Source: CAXQZM01 sp965229645 (GTDB lineage: Bacteria; Pseudomonadota; Alphaproteobacteria; UBA7985). Taken from it: a stretch of 64,000 bases of DNA. The notes below the pieces were generated by a model. It ran no database searches, was not told where the DNA came from, and saw only the letters and a program-made list of their open reading frames with translations. The position numbers and the translations under genes were made by a program. Where the stretch lies: the NCBI GenBank assembly GCA_965229645.1, contig OZ245893.1:1674001-1738000 (forward strand). The letters are read 5' to 3'. Within the stretch, counting starts at the first letter, position 1. Every line of letters begins with the position of its first letter. Below are positions 15,709-24,093 of the stretch, in pieces.

Positions 15709-16868
15709 ATACCAGCGGCGGGATCAATTGACGCTTATCCAATTTCTTTGTGTGATTGACATGATACGTTGTTTGTCATTGGCGAAAAAGTTCCAGGCCT
15801 CCACACATTTTTCGACTATCTGCTCAAAAGTGTCGAAGACAGTTATGGCAAGCTTATTCCCACGCAGATATGCCCAAACATTTTCCATTGGGTTAAGTTC
15901 TGGGGCATAAGGAGGTAGTTTTAAGAGCGTGATGTTATTAGGAACGTCCAAGCTTTAGCTCCATGCCAACCTGCTCCGTCAAGGATCAGGACCGCATGCG
16001 CGTCAGGAGAAACTACTTTTGATATCTCGTTCAGATGCTGGTTCATGGCATCAGCGTTTACGTACGGTAAGATCAGTCCTGCTGCAACGCCCCGCGACGG
16101 ACAAGCTGCCCCAAGAATATAGCTCCATGTATAACGTGTATCCCGCGGGGCGCGTGGACGTGTGCCTTTGCGCGCCCATATCCGCGTGATTGTGCCCTGT
16201 TGACCAACACGTGCTTCGTCTTGAAACCAGACCTCTAGGGGCTTGCCCCGTGCATGGCTGGGTAAATGGCCGTCAACAGTTTGTGTGAAGTTTTTTAAAA
16301 TCCTCCTGAGCCTCTTGATTGGTCTTGGGGTGCTCTGGTCGGACTGTCATGCGCACGAAGCCTAACCTGGCCAGATAGTCACCCACAGTGCGTTCGTGCA
16401 CTGTGATGCCAAACTCCTTCTTAATCCGCGTTGCTAGATCAGCTCGACGCCAGCGCACAACGCCATCACTTTTAGGATCAGGTCCAGCCTCAACCCATGA
16501 CGCAAGCTGACCCAGCTGTTCTTCATTAAGCAGGGCCTTAGATCCACCTCCGATGCGATTTGATAAGCCAGTAATACCTTCGAGATTGTAACGATGAACC
16601 CAATCACAAAGTGTTTGGCGATCCATACCGCAGCATTCAGTTGCAAACTTACGAGAGCTACCCTCAAGAAGCATCGCTATGGCTAGTACCCGACGCGAGG
16701 CATTGGAATCCTTGCTCTGCGCTGCAAACTTTCTCAACCCCTTTGCGCTATGATCTGTTCGTGTGATTATTATGGCCATATGTACCTCCTGCTTAAAGGA
16801 AACACGAATCACACTACGAGCTAAATGAAAAGACATTTTTACGAGTCAAAAGTTACCGCCGCTGGTAT
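15709..16868 (-). mobile_element. IS630-family insertion sequence (decayed)
   Basis: A 1160-bp element with perfect 12-bp terminal tips ATACCAGCGGCG (13 bp counting the next G), TA at both ends as expected for IS630/Tc1-type insertion, and a shared TGAC at positions 21-24 from each end. One DDE transposase frame runs right to left and is broken twice. Base composition is lower in GC than the flanking operons. The ends match those of the dispersed small repeats of this window. It sits just after the enolase-family gene and before the DUF262-HEPN module. Confidence 0.88.
15724..16779 (-). pseudogene. IS630-family transposase, two frameshifts
   Basis: It starts at ATG 16779 behind AGGAGGT, encoding a helix-turn-helix N-terminal half (FATECCGMDRQTLCDWVHRY) that ends early at 16273. 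The frame then has to shift at a run of six As (plus-strand Ts 16291-16296; five would keep it open) to continue into VWFQDEARVGQQG (first catalytic Asp) and VLILDGAGWH (second Asp). A further one-base loss near 15950-15956 separates the last part, LPPYAPELNPMENVW with the catalytic Glu. The A-run could allow slippage, as in some IS elements, but the second shift is not at a slippery site. The gene is probably dead. Confidence 0.8.
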
Positions 16869-16996
16869 TATTCATCAGAGTTTTTTGTCTCACCCGAGCA
16901 TTTCTTCGCGATGCGACTTGACCTTCGAAAGTTCCCACTATCGTCTATTCCTCGTCAACGTGAATCGGATAGCTAAAGTAAAAAAAGAACGTAGAG

Positions 16997-17596
16997 CTAA
17001 GCCACGTGACTAGAATAAATTTCATTGAAGCACTCCTGAGATTTGTCAATAAGATCAATGGTTTTTCTGACGTGATTCTCCGCTTCACTGATCCTCATAT
17101 AATCTCCGTGGGCAATTTTATTTCTCCATTTTACCAACTGCTTATCTATAAAAATACGATCATTTTCAAAAGGACAACTTGTTCCCAAAGTTTCCAACGC
17201 GAAGCAAGCGGTTTCATAATCGAGTTTTGAGTTTGGAAGTAAAACAGTTAAATCTTTTCCGATTGGATCATGAGTCTTTTCCTTGATTTTTTGTACGATT
17301 TCACGTTTCAGAGTACGCTTCCCTTTTCCATCAAGATATCTATCAAACTCTGACTGAAGTGCCGAAATAACTATGTCGCCACTTATGCGAGACATTGGAA
17401 TCTTCTGTTCTGAAAAGAAACCATGAATTTCTCTGATTCCATCTGAGAAAAAGCCTTCCCAATGAGCATAACACATAACCACACAACAGCGCTGAACTAC
17501 TGCTTTATCACTCTGACTTGCGGACTTCAAAGAAATAATCAAAGAGGAAAGTTCCTTAACTCTCCAAATTCTACGCCTCCCCAGATTCTCGATCAT
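16997..17596 (-). CDS. HEPN-domain protein, MAE_28990/MAE_18760-like putative RNase
   Basis: A 199-aa protein whose C-terminal part has the HEPN RNase motif Rx4H as R158-NKIA-H163 in KWRNKIAHGDY. The N-terminal CYAHWEGFF (42-50) is the other hallmark of the MAE_28990/MAE_18760 family. HEPN proteins of this kind are found in toxin and antiviral modules, where they cut RNA. The ATG overlaps the DUF262 gene's stop (ATGA), so the pair is co-translated. Base use is AT-rich compared with both sides, pointing to acquisition by transfer. Catalysis and target are inference. Confidence 0.75.
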   Translation of the reverse strand: MIENLGRRRIWRVKELSSLIISLKSASQSDKAVVQRCCVVMCYAHWEGFFSDGIREIHGFFSEQKIPMSRISGDIVISALQSEFDRYLDGKGKRTLKREIVQKIKEKTHDPIGKDLTVLLPNSKLDYETACFALETLGTSCPFENDRIFIDKQLVKWRNKIAHGDYMRISEAENHVRKTIDLIDKSQECFNEIYSSHVA

Positions 17597-18708
17597 GGTT
17601 TGAAATGTTCTTCACCAAACGGAATCGTTGCACCAAGTCGTTGGGTGGATCGCAAACCTGACTTTGAAAAATCTTGATCTGGAACCTTCTTCCACAAGAT
17701 ATCGGCTCTTTCCTTAATGAATTCTACAGGTTTTGGGAGTTTCCTAATTCGGTCGAAATTTCTTGAAACCCCTACAAATACAAGTTCAATATTCCGAAAA
17801 GTAATTGCCCTGCGAGATTCTTCTGTTGTAGGTTTCAGAGCTTCCTCGCCAAATTCTGAATGAAAAAAATCTAGAACTTCACGAAATCTGTGAAACACCT
17901 TCGTATGTTTATCAGAATCGATTAGCTCGGTAATTTTTCTTGTGTAGAAACTATTTACGTCATTGTATGAAATATCAAAATTCTCTTCCATGCTGACCAA
18001 GCATCGTGTGGCGTACTCAAGATCTCTTTGCTCTTCTTTTTGCTTCTCATTGATTCCAAATACTATTTTGAATTTTTCAGATCCAGCCAGTTCTCTAAGA
18101 TCGGTTACAAATTTGGGGTCAAGCATAACCATGATACAGGTTCGAACTTCTTGTTCGTTTGCAAACTTACCTCCTCTATTAAGCCTTTGAAAAAGCTCGA
18201 ATTTTGCATTCTCATCGCTTGGTTGTTTCAGAACTTCTACCGGAATCCGGGCACGTTTTAGTCTTAGTTGGAGAGATTTTTCTAACTCTTTTACATTACC
18301 CCCCTCCACTTTTACACCATTATTCCACGCATCACTGTTCCAAACAACGTTTTTTAATTCGCTCAAGTATTTGGTGGTTTCAAGTTTTGTTGGACGCTGA
18401 ACTAATCCGTCGACCTTTAGCTTACCCTGAAACTCAAGAAGCGTTGACATGCGTTGTAAACCATCAATTAACTCCCACTTCCCATCTTCTCGTTCGAAAA
18501 CAAAAACAGATGGAATTGGAATTCCTACCAATATACTCTCGACCAAATTAGACTTTTGATGAATGTCCCAACGGAAGAGTCGTTGAAATTCTGGAGCAAC
18601 GATAAGTTCATCTTCGTCATACATGGAAGATAGCTCGCTTACAGACATTTGAATTGTATCCGTATATACTTCTTTCTTAGCTTTTTCAATTTGTTGATAG
18701 AGCGACAT
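17593..18708 (-). CDS. DUF262 (GmrS/ParB-like) domain protein
   Basis: A 371-aa protein with the DUF262 signatures PEFQRLFRW (39-47), IDGLQR (81-86; the usual form is DGQQR), and a later FELFQRLNRGG block. DUF262 is the ParB-like NTPase/nuclease domain found in GmrSD type IV restriction enzymes and several defence genes. The HNH-containing DUF1524 partner is missing; a HEPN protein replaces it as the next gene. ATG 18708 has GGAG 7 nt upstream; a longer reading to 18771 would run through the promoter. The gene is AT-rich. It may act as the sensor or NTP-dependent part of a two-gene defence system. Confidence 0.78.
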   Translation of the reverse strand: MSLYQQIEKAKKEVYTDTIQMSVSELSSMYDEDELIVAPEFQRLFRWDIHQKSNLVESILVGIPIPSVFVFEREDGKWELIDGLQRMSTLLEFQGKLKVDGLVQRPTKLETTKYLSELKNVVWNSDAWNNGVKVEGGNVKELEKSLQLRLKRARIPVEVLKQPSDENAKFELFQRLNRGGKFANEQEVRTCIMVMLDPKFVTDLRELAGSEKFKIVFGINEKQKEEQRDLEYATRCLVSMEENFDISYNDVNSFYTRKITELIDSDKHTKVFHRFREVLDFFHSEFGEEALKPTTEESRRAITFRNIELVFVGVSRNFDRIRKLPKPVEFIKERADILWKKVPDQDFSKSGLRSTQRLGATIPFGEEHFKP

Positions 18709-18742
18709 GCGTGGTCTCCGTCTGTAGTGAATCTCGATACTT

Positions 18743-18771
18743 TTTATGGCTATTCTTCCTAATCCTGTCAA
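18743..18771 (-). promoter_or_regulatory. Sigma70-type promoter of the DUF262-HEPN pair
   Basis: On the minus strand TTGACA (18771-18766) and CATAAA (18748-18743) are separated by 17 bp, about 35-60 nt before the DUF262 start. The -35 is perfect and the -10 is a moderate match. It lies inside the AT-rich accessory patch, so the module seems to carry its own promoter. Confidence 0.5.
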
Positions 18772-18933
18772 GATCGGTTAGGATATAGAAACGAGAGCAA
18801 TTAAGGGTCTTGAGGTCGAAATATCAACGAAGAGACTACGTAGTACTTGGTCGAGAAGATGACTTCGGAGCCGTGCGTGTAGAGATGCTCAATTGCATGT
18901 TGGTTAAGAGATCGGTCCAAAATTCCGCCAGAA

Positions 18934-19761
18934 TTAGCTCCCGCGCCCGCCCAGTTTTGCGATTAGATCGTCCAGTTGTTCATTGGACCCGAAGCGAATC
19001 CGCAGTTCTCCGCCCTTGCCGCGCGCGCGAATTTCGACGCTGAGGCCCAAGTTTTGGGTTAGTTCTTCCTCTAGCAGACGAATGTCGGCGCTCTTGGCCT
19101 TGGGGTCGCCCGCGGCGGTAGGGTTTTTCACCAGGGCTTCGACTTGACGGACCGACAGGTTCTTTGCGACCGTCTGCCGCGCCAGGGCCTCGGCGCCGTC
19201 GTGACCGATCAGTGCTCGGGCATGACCCGCCGACAGGTGCCCCGATTGCACCAAGTCCAGGACGCTCGATGGCAAAGTTAGGAGGCGCATGAGGTTCGCC
19301 ACGTGCGGGCGCGACTTGCCGACCAGCCCCGCGACTGTGGCCTGCGTATGGCCAAATTCGTCGAGCAAGCGCTGATAGCCGCGCGCCTCCTCAATCGGAC
19401 CCAAGTCCTCGCGCTGCACATTTTCAACGATGGCCAGTTCCAAAGCGCGCGCGTCGTCAAAGTCGCGGATCAGGACGGGAACTTCGCCCAAGCGCGCGCG
19501 CTGCGCGGCCCGCCAGCGCCGCTCGCCTGCGATGATTTCGTAGCGATCCTGGGCGATTTCCCGAACCAGCAGCGGCTGCAGCAAGCCCGAATTGGCGATG
19601 GAATCGGCCAGCTCGTCGAGGGCAGTGTCATCGAAGGCTTGGCGCGGTTGAAAGCGGCCAGGCTGCAATTGTTCGAGCGGCAGATGCGTCAGGCCCGCCG
19701 CCTCGGCGCTGACCTCGCCCAAGAGCGAGGTGAGGCCCGTGCCCAGACCTTTTTTGCTCAT
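18934..19761 (-). CDS. parB: Chromosome-partitioning protein ParB
   Basis: CTPase clamp that loads at parS sites and drives origin segregation with ParA. The 275 aa contain the N-terminal CTP/ParB box (GRFQPRQAF, then IIAGERRWRAA), the central HTH (TQATVAGLVGKSRPHVANLMRLL), and a C-terminal dimer segment rich in Arg and Gly. ATG 19761 overlaps the parA stop (ATGA). No parS palindrome of the TGTTTCACGTGAAACA type was seen in the window. Its 3' side borders the AT-rich DUF262-HEPN patch. Confidence 0.95.
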   Translation of the reverse strand: MSKKGLGTGLTSLLGEVSAEAAGLTHLPLEQLQPGRFQPRQAFDDTALDELADSIANSGLLQPLLVREIAQDRYEIIAGERRWRAAQRARLGEVPVLIRDFDDARALELAIVENVQREDLGPIEEARGYQRLLDEFGHTQATVAGLVGKSRPHVANLMRLLTLPSSVLDLVQSGHLSAGHARALIGHDGAEALARQTVAKNLSVRQVEALVKNPTAAGDPKAKSADIRLLEEELTQNLGLSVEIRARGKGGELRIRFGSNEQLDDLIAKLGGRGS

Positions 19762-20588
19762 GCGGCGGCTTTCGGCGGTTTTTCTTGCGTGACCAAGCCA
19801 TGACGGCGCATCAGTTCTAGCGCCAATTCCCGATAGGCCTGCGCGCCCGCCGAGCGCGGATCGTAGGCCGTGACGGGCAGGCCGTGCGACGGGGCCTCCG
19901 ACACGCGCACGTTGCGCGGGATGCTGGTGTTGAAGACCTTAGTGCCGAAGTGTGCGCGCACATCGGCGTCCACCTGCACCGATAGGCGATTGCGGCCATC
20001 GACCATGGTCAGCACGATGCCGCCAAGCGACAGGTTGGGGTTCAGGGTTTTGCGCAAGCGGTCGATGGTCCGCACGAGGTGCGACAACCCCTCTAGCGCG
20101 TAGAACTCAGCCTGCAGGGGCACCAAAACCGAATCGGCGGCGCCCAGGGCGTTGACGGTCAACGGCCCCAGGGCGGGGGGGCAGTCGATCAGAATGAAGT
20201 CGTAGGCGGCGAGCAGGGGCGCTAGGGCCTTGGCCAGCGTCATTTTCCAGCCCTCTTGGTCGATCAGCTCCAGCTCTGCCCCCGCCAAATCGACCGTGGC
20301 GGTGATTAGGTCGAGCCCCGTGATGCGCGTGGGTCGTGCGGCACGCTTGGCCGCTTTGCCGCCGACGAGCACATGGTAGAGGTTCTGGGTGCGGTCGGTC
20401 ATGGCGAACCCTGTGGAGGCGTTGCCTTGTGGGTCGGCGTCGATCAGCAGGACCCGCTGGTCGAGCGCCGCCAGCGCCGCCGCCAAGTTGCACGCGGTCG
20501 TGGTCTTCCCGACCCCGCCCTTTTGGTTGGCAATGGCGAGAACGCGGGCGGTCTCGGACCCCGCGGGCTTAGGGGCGAATCTGAACAT
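19758..20588 (-). CDS. parA: Chromosome-partitioning ATPase ParA
   Basis: Deviant Walker-A ATPase that forms DNA-bound gradients pulling ParB-parS complexes. The 276 aa carry KGGVGKTT (23-30), the A' motif DADPQGNAS and the Walker B region ILIDCPPALGPL. The start ATG 20588 follows AGAGGT and overlaps the end of rsmG by 20 nt. The order rsmG-parA-parB is the classic near-origin cluster, although mnmG and mnmE, which usually precede rsmG, are replaced by mnmC. Confidence 0.95.
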   Translation of the reverse strand: MFRFAPKPAGSETARVLAIANQKGGVGKTTTACNLAAALAALDQRVLLIDADPQGNASTGFAMTDRTQNLYHVLVGGKAAKRAARPTRITGLDLITATVDLAGAELELIDQEGWKMTLAKALAPLLAAYDFILIDCPPALGPLTVNALGAADSVLVPLQAEFYALEGLSHLVRTIDRLRKTLNPNLSLGGIVLTMVDGRNRLSVQVDADVRAHFGTKVFNTSIPRNVRVSEAPSHGLPVTAYDPRSAGAQAYRELALELMRRHGLVTQEKPPKAAA

Positions 20589-21159
20589 GGCGGACCTCTA
20601 GCACGCAGCCGCCGCCCGACAACAGGCTCGGATGCTTGCGATAGCAAAAATCCGCCACCCCTTGCGCCGCCGCAATCTCGCTGTCCACCTGCGCGCCCTT
20701 CAAGAACAGGCCCCGCCCGCCAGGTGCCAACAGGGGCACCGACCAGCGCAATAAGCGCGCAAGCGGCGCCAGCGCCCGTGCCGTCACCACCGCAAACCCC
20801 GAAACGTGCAGCGCCTCAATGCGTTCGGCGATCAAGGTGGCGGACAGCCCTTGGTCGCGCAAGAACGCCCGACAGGCGCTGATCTTGCGCCGATCCGAAT
20901 CGACCAAGGTCAGATTGGTGTAGCCCAAGCAGGCCAGCGCCAAACCAGGGAAGCCGCCGCCGCACCCCAGATCCATGATCGCTGCGGACCGATCGGGCAG
21001 AAATTGGGCGAGCTGTACGCAATCTTGCACATGGCGCGCCTCCACGTCGGCTAAGGTCGATTTGGCGACCAAGTTGATTTTCGGCGACCACTTGCGGGTA
21101 TGGGCGGCAAGCGCCCGCAGCCGGGCCTGCGCCAGTGCGTCGGGCACGCTCAAACTCAC
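20569..21159 (-). CDS. rsmG: 16S rRNA (guanine527-N7)-methyltransferase
   Basis: RsmG (GidB) methylates N7 of G527 in 16S rRNA; loss gives low-level streptomycin resistance. The 196 aa have the SAM loop DLGCGGGFPGL and a downstream VTARALAPL. GTG 21159 is preferred because it overlaps the mnmC stop as GTGA and gives a normal length. An ATG at 21186 would add nine residues. It is translationally coupled to mnmC upstream and overlaps parA downstream. Confidence 0.92.
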   Translation of the reverse strand: MSLSVPDALAQARLRALAAHTRKWSPKINLVAKSTLADVEARHVQDCVQLAQFLPDRSAAIMDLGCGGGFPGLALACLGYTNLTLVDSDRRKISACRAFLRDQGLSATLIAERIEALHVSGFAVVTARALAPLARLLRWSVPLLAPGGRGLFLKGAQVDSEIAAAQGVADFCYRKHPSLLSGGGCVLEVRHVQIRP

Positions 21160-22841
21160 GCGGCAAACCTGCCTGGATGCAGGCACGCCGCAAAATCGTA
21201 GGTCGGCACGCCCGCTGCCGCGCGCGCCTCCACCTGATCCAACAAAATCTCCCCTAACAAGGGTGCGGTCAAAAATCCGCGCGAGCCCAGCCCAGTAAGG
21301 ACCCAGGCCCCCTCCCGCGTTGGCCCAACCAAGGGGCGATGATCCTTGGCAAAGGCGCGGGCGGCAACGAAGGATTGGGCGGGCGACGCGGTCAGGTCAA
21401 AGCCCGCCGCCCGCGCCTTGGCCGCAATCGTCTCGGTAGCGTCGTGCCGCGGTGTCAAGGCCTCGGGTGCCGTCCAATCGGGGTTGCGATCGTAGGTGGA
21501 CCCCGCCAAAACCCGCCCCTTGAAGACGGGGCTGAGGTATCCCCTGTAGGTCACGGGATAGGGGACTTGCGGACACTCCCCTGCTGCGAAGAGGTCCACC
21601 TGGCCCAAGTTGCGCCGAAGGATGGCGGCCAGCGACGGGGCCTGCGCTACGGTGCCGAACCCTCTCGCATGGACCACGGTGGCTCCTTCATCGGCTGGCC
21701 CCCGCCGAATGTCCGCCCTGAGTTGTTCCATAACTTCGGCAGGCGCCACGTACCCTGCGAGCGGGCTGAATAGCCCCTCGTCGGCCCAGGTCAGCGCGGT
21801 TTCGGTCCAGCCCATGGCCGCCAAGCAAGCGCGAAAGTCGGCGGCTTGCGCCAGCGTCGCGGCGGGCTTGAGCGTGCCCCGCCCAGGCAACCAAAGATCG
21901 GCGTAAATCGGCTGGACATGGGCCAAGCTGGCGGCGAGCCAGCGATTGCTCGGCACCTGCGGGGCTTGGGTCGGCTTAAAATTGACCAGGGCGGCGGGAT
22001 TCCCGCTGGCGCGGTGGGCATGGTGCGCGCCCACCCCCGACCAACTGGCCGCCGCCCCTCGCGTGCGCGCGGCCCAGGCCAGCCCCGCCGCCGCGATGCC
22101 GTCGCCGTCGATATGGAGGGTGCGCGCTTGCAAGGGCGCGCGCGCTGGCGAGGTACCAGGTTTCCAGATTTTCAGGCAGTGACGCTTGCGGCCAAAGCCC
22201 GCAATACGCGCGCACTGCAAACCTACGTCGGCGAGGCGTTGCCGCACCGCCTCCGCCACGGTGAAGGTGCCCGCAACCGCCCCTGGGGCCATGAGGCGGA
22301 CGCATTGATGGAGCAGGTCTTGGGACCAGAGCCCGGGGTTGGTGGCGGGATTGAACCCGTCGAAGTACCAGGCGTCGGCCACGAAGGTCTGCCGCCGCAA
22401 TTCGGTCAGCGCGTCGCCGTGCAGAACCCACAACTCGACCGCGCGGCCCGCAAAAAACCGCCGATGCGGCCCTGGAATGCCGACGGGCCAGGCGGCGAGC
22501 AGCGGGGCCGCTTGGTCGGCGATTTCCGCGAAGGGGGCGAGGGCGCGGCGCGCGTCCTCGGGCCGCAACGGATGCGCCTCCGTTGAAACGAAGATCAGCC
22601 GATCTTCAGGGCGTCGGCGTGCCCACCAGTCTTTCCAGGTCAGCAAAAAATTCAAGCCCGTCCCGAAGCCCGTTTCGCCAATCACGAGCGTGCGACCTTG
22701 CCCGAACAGGGGCGCCACGCGCGCGATGAAGTTATGGCGTACCTCGCCCAAGGCATCGTCGGGCGAAAAATAGATGTCGCCGTATTCAGCGGCAACAGGG
22801 CTCGCGTCGCGCCAGTCGAGTTTGGGGTGTACCAGCCTCAT
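21156..22841 (-). CDS. mnmC: Bifunctional tRNA mnm5s2U biosynthesis protein MnmC
   Basis: A 561-aa enzyme for the last two steps of mnm5(s2)U34 synthesis: an FAD oxidase domain removes the carboxymethyl group and a SAM domain methylates. The SAM domain comes first (IGETGFGTGLNFLL; the WYFDGFNPATNPGLW active site). The FAD part is recognisable by SGNPAALVNFKP and the C-terminal GLGSRGF. Its dinucleotide loop reads DGDGIAAAG instead of GAGIAG, and the domain is about 100 aa shorter than in E. coli (668 aa). ATG 22841 has AGGGAGCAAGGA upstream. Oxidase activity may be altered; that is inference. Confidence 0.87.
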   Translation of the reverse strand: MRLVHPKLDWRDASPVAAEYGDIYFSPDDALGEVRHNFIARVAPLFGQGRTLVIGETGFGTGLNFLLTWKDWWARRRPEDRLIFVSTEAHPLRPEDARRALAPFAEIADQAAPLLAAWPVGIPGPHRRFFAGRAVELWVLHGDALTELRRQTFVADAWYFDGFNPATNPGLWSQDLLHQCVRLMAPGAVAGTFTVAEAVRQRLADVGLQCARIAGFGRKRHCLKIWKPGTSPARAPLQARTLHIDGDGIAAAGLAWAARTRGAAASWSGVGAHHAHRASGNPAALVNFKPTQAPQVPSNRWLAASLAHVQPIYADLWLPGRGTLKPAATLAQAADFRACLAAMGWTETALTWADEGLFSPLAGYVAPAEVMEQLRADIRRGPADEGATVVHARGFGTVAQAPSLAAILRRNLGQVDLFAAGECPQVPYPVTYRGYLSPVFKGRVLAGSTYDRNPDWTAPEALTPRHDATETIAAKARAAGFDLTASPAQSFVAARAFAKDHRPLVGPTREGAWVLTGLGSRGFLTAPLLGEILLDQVEARAAAGVPTYDFAACLHPGRFAA

Positions 22842-22881
22842 TCCTTGCTCCCTAGCCCAGTTAAGCCTAAAGCCTAGACCC

Positions 22882-23475
22882 ATGAGCGCAAAAAAGGATA
22901 CGGCGGCGGAATTTTCCCCTGAACTGGGCAAAACCATCCTGCGCTTGCGCCAGTCCTACGACCTGACCTTAGGCCAACTCGCGGAGAAATCGGGGGTCGC
23001 TAAGTCGATCATTTCGCAAATCGAACGCAATGAGACCAACCCCACGCTCGGCACCATTTGGCGCCTATCGCAGGCCTTGGATACGTCCATCGAGGAAGTC
23101 TTGCGCTCGGAACAGCGCCCTGCCTTGATCGAAAAAGCCTCGGGCGCGCAAATCCCGATCCTCACATCCGAAGACGGCAAATTCCGCTTGCGCATTACCG
23201 GCTGGTCCAACGTCGTGGACTGGGTGCAAGTCTACGATCTCGACGCCGACCCTGGGGGGGTTTTGGAATCAGAACCCCATGCACCAGGGTCGGTCGAGAA
23301 TCTGACGCTCTATTCGGGCCAGGTGCGTGTGACCAGCGGCGATGACGCCTTTGAAGGGCAGGCGGGCCATATCTTGCGCTACCGCTGCGACCTGCCGCAT
23401 AAAATCGAAAGCCTCGGCACCGCCCCAACCCACGCCAATATGGTGCTGCTCATGAAGGGCGCGGTTTTGAAGTGA
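22882..23475 (+). CDS. XRE-family regulator with C-terminal cupin domain
   Basis: A 197-aa regulator. Residues 15-70 form a Cro/CI-type helix-turn-helix (LGQLAEKSGVAKSIISQIE, TNPTLGTIWRLSQAL). Residues 110-190 form a cupin barrel that binds small ligands (ENLTLYSGQVRVTSG, YRCDLPHKIES). Proteins with this layout (PuuR/SutR type) usually control amino-acid or amine use. ATG 22882 is chosen; the open frame upstream overlaps mnmC. The start is divergent from mnmC with a 40-bp gap, so both promoters must lie close or overlap. Confidence 0.85.
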   Translation: MSAKKDTAAEFSPELGKTILRLRQSYDLTLGQLAEKSGVAKSIISQIERNETNPTLGTIWRLSQALDTSIEEVLRSEQRPALIEKASGAQIPILTSEDGKFRLRITGWSNVVDWVQVYDLDADPGGVLESEPHAPGSVENLTLYSGQVRVTSGDDAFEGQAGHILRYRCDLPHKIESLGTAPTHANMVLLMKGAVLK

Positions 23476-23516
23476 CCCCGCGCAAGCGGCATGGCATTTA
23501 ATTTTTCCGCTGGAAT

Positions 23517-23885
23517 TCAGTCACTGGCAAGCGCGGTCAATTCGATTTCGATTTTGTACTTGGGATCGATTAGGCCCGCCTGGATCATGGTCGCTGCGGG
23601 CGGGTTCGGGCCAAAGGTGGTTTGCAGCAGCGGTTGGCACGCCTCAAAATCCGCTAACTCGGGCAGGTAGTAGGTGACACGAACGGCTCGATCAAAACCG
23701 CTCCCTGCGTCCTCTAGCGCGGCGGCGATCCGCGCGAGGGCGGACTGGCATTGGGACGCCGCGTCCTCGGGCACCTCGGGCCCCGCCACGGTTCCAGCCA
23801 CATGGACAAACCCGCCCGCGACCACGGCGCGGCAATACCCGTATCGATCCTCTAGATCGCTCACCGACGATATTCGCTTGATCAT
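23517..23885 (-). CDS. Rid/YjgF/UK114 family protein, atypical active site
   Basis: A 122-aa chorismate-mutase-like-fold protein of the Rid family, which normally hydrolyses reactive 2-aminoacrylate or imines. It starts at ATG 23885 behind GGAG. The C-terminal signature PPAATMIQAGL lacks the catalytic Arg that RidA has in the PARS segment, which places it outside the RidA deaminase subfamily. GYCRAVVAGGFVHVAGT and EIELTAL are otherwise typical. Its neighbours (cupin regulator, M20 amidohydrolase) suggest amino-acid or amide breakdown. Confidence 0.8.
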   Translation of the reverse strand: MIKRISSVSDLEDRYGYCRAVVAGGFVHVAGTVAGPEVPEDAASQCQSALARIAAALEDAGSGFDRAVRVTYYLPELADFEACQPLLQTTFGPNPPAATMIQAGLIDPKYKIEIELTALASD

Positions 23886-23907
23886 GACCAATCTCCTGCT
23901 GACTTGT

Positions 23908-24064
23908 GTATGTCTCACGGCAGAAACGCTTCGCGTTTCGCCTCCGACGGGGCCTCCGCTTATACCCCGAGGCGCTTTCGCGCTATTCTCGGGGTCGCTG
24001 CGGGGGCCGCAGTCGCGACCCTTATACCAGTTCAAAAAAAGTCATTCTTAAGGAGAACTGGTAT
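23908..24064 (-). repeat. MITE-like element, copy 5 (compensated hairpin)
   Basis: Inverted copy between the Rid gene and the M20 gene, lacking the AAAGTTGACACTTT end. Its short hairpin (24024-24064) has arms ATACCAGTTC and GAACTGGTAT. Both arms differ from the family (AGCG/CGCT) but still pair, so base pairing has been kept through paired changes. The hairpin ends 30 bp before the M20 start codon, so it may shape that mRNA leader. Confidence 0.8.
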
Positions 24065-24093
24065 TATGGGAAAGACCCGCCTATCAAGGCCCC

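Noticed and set aside
16273..16836. IS630 transposase expressed by programmed frameshifting
   Set aside because: The A6 run could support slippage, but a -1 shift leads to an early stop, the needed shift is +1, and a second unrelated shift near 15950 is also required.
18934..22841. parS sites near parAB
   Set aside because: No 16-bp palindrome resembling TGTTTCACGTGAAACA was found here or elsewhere in the window.
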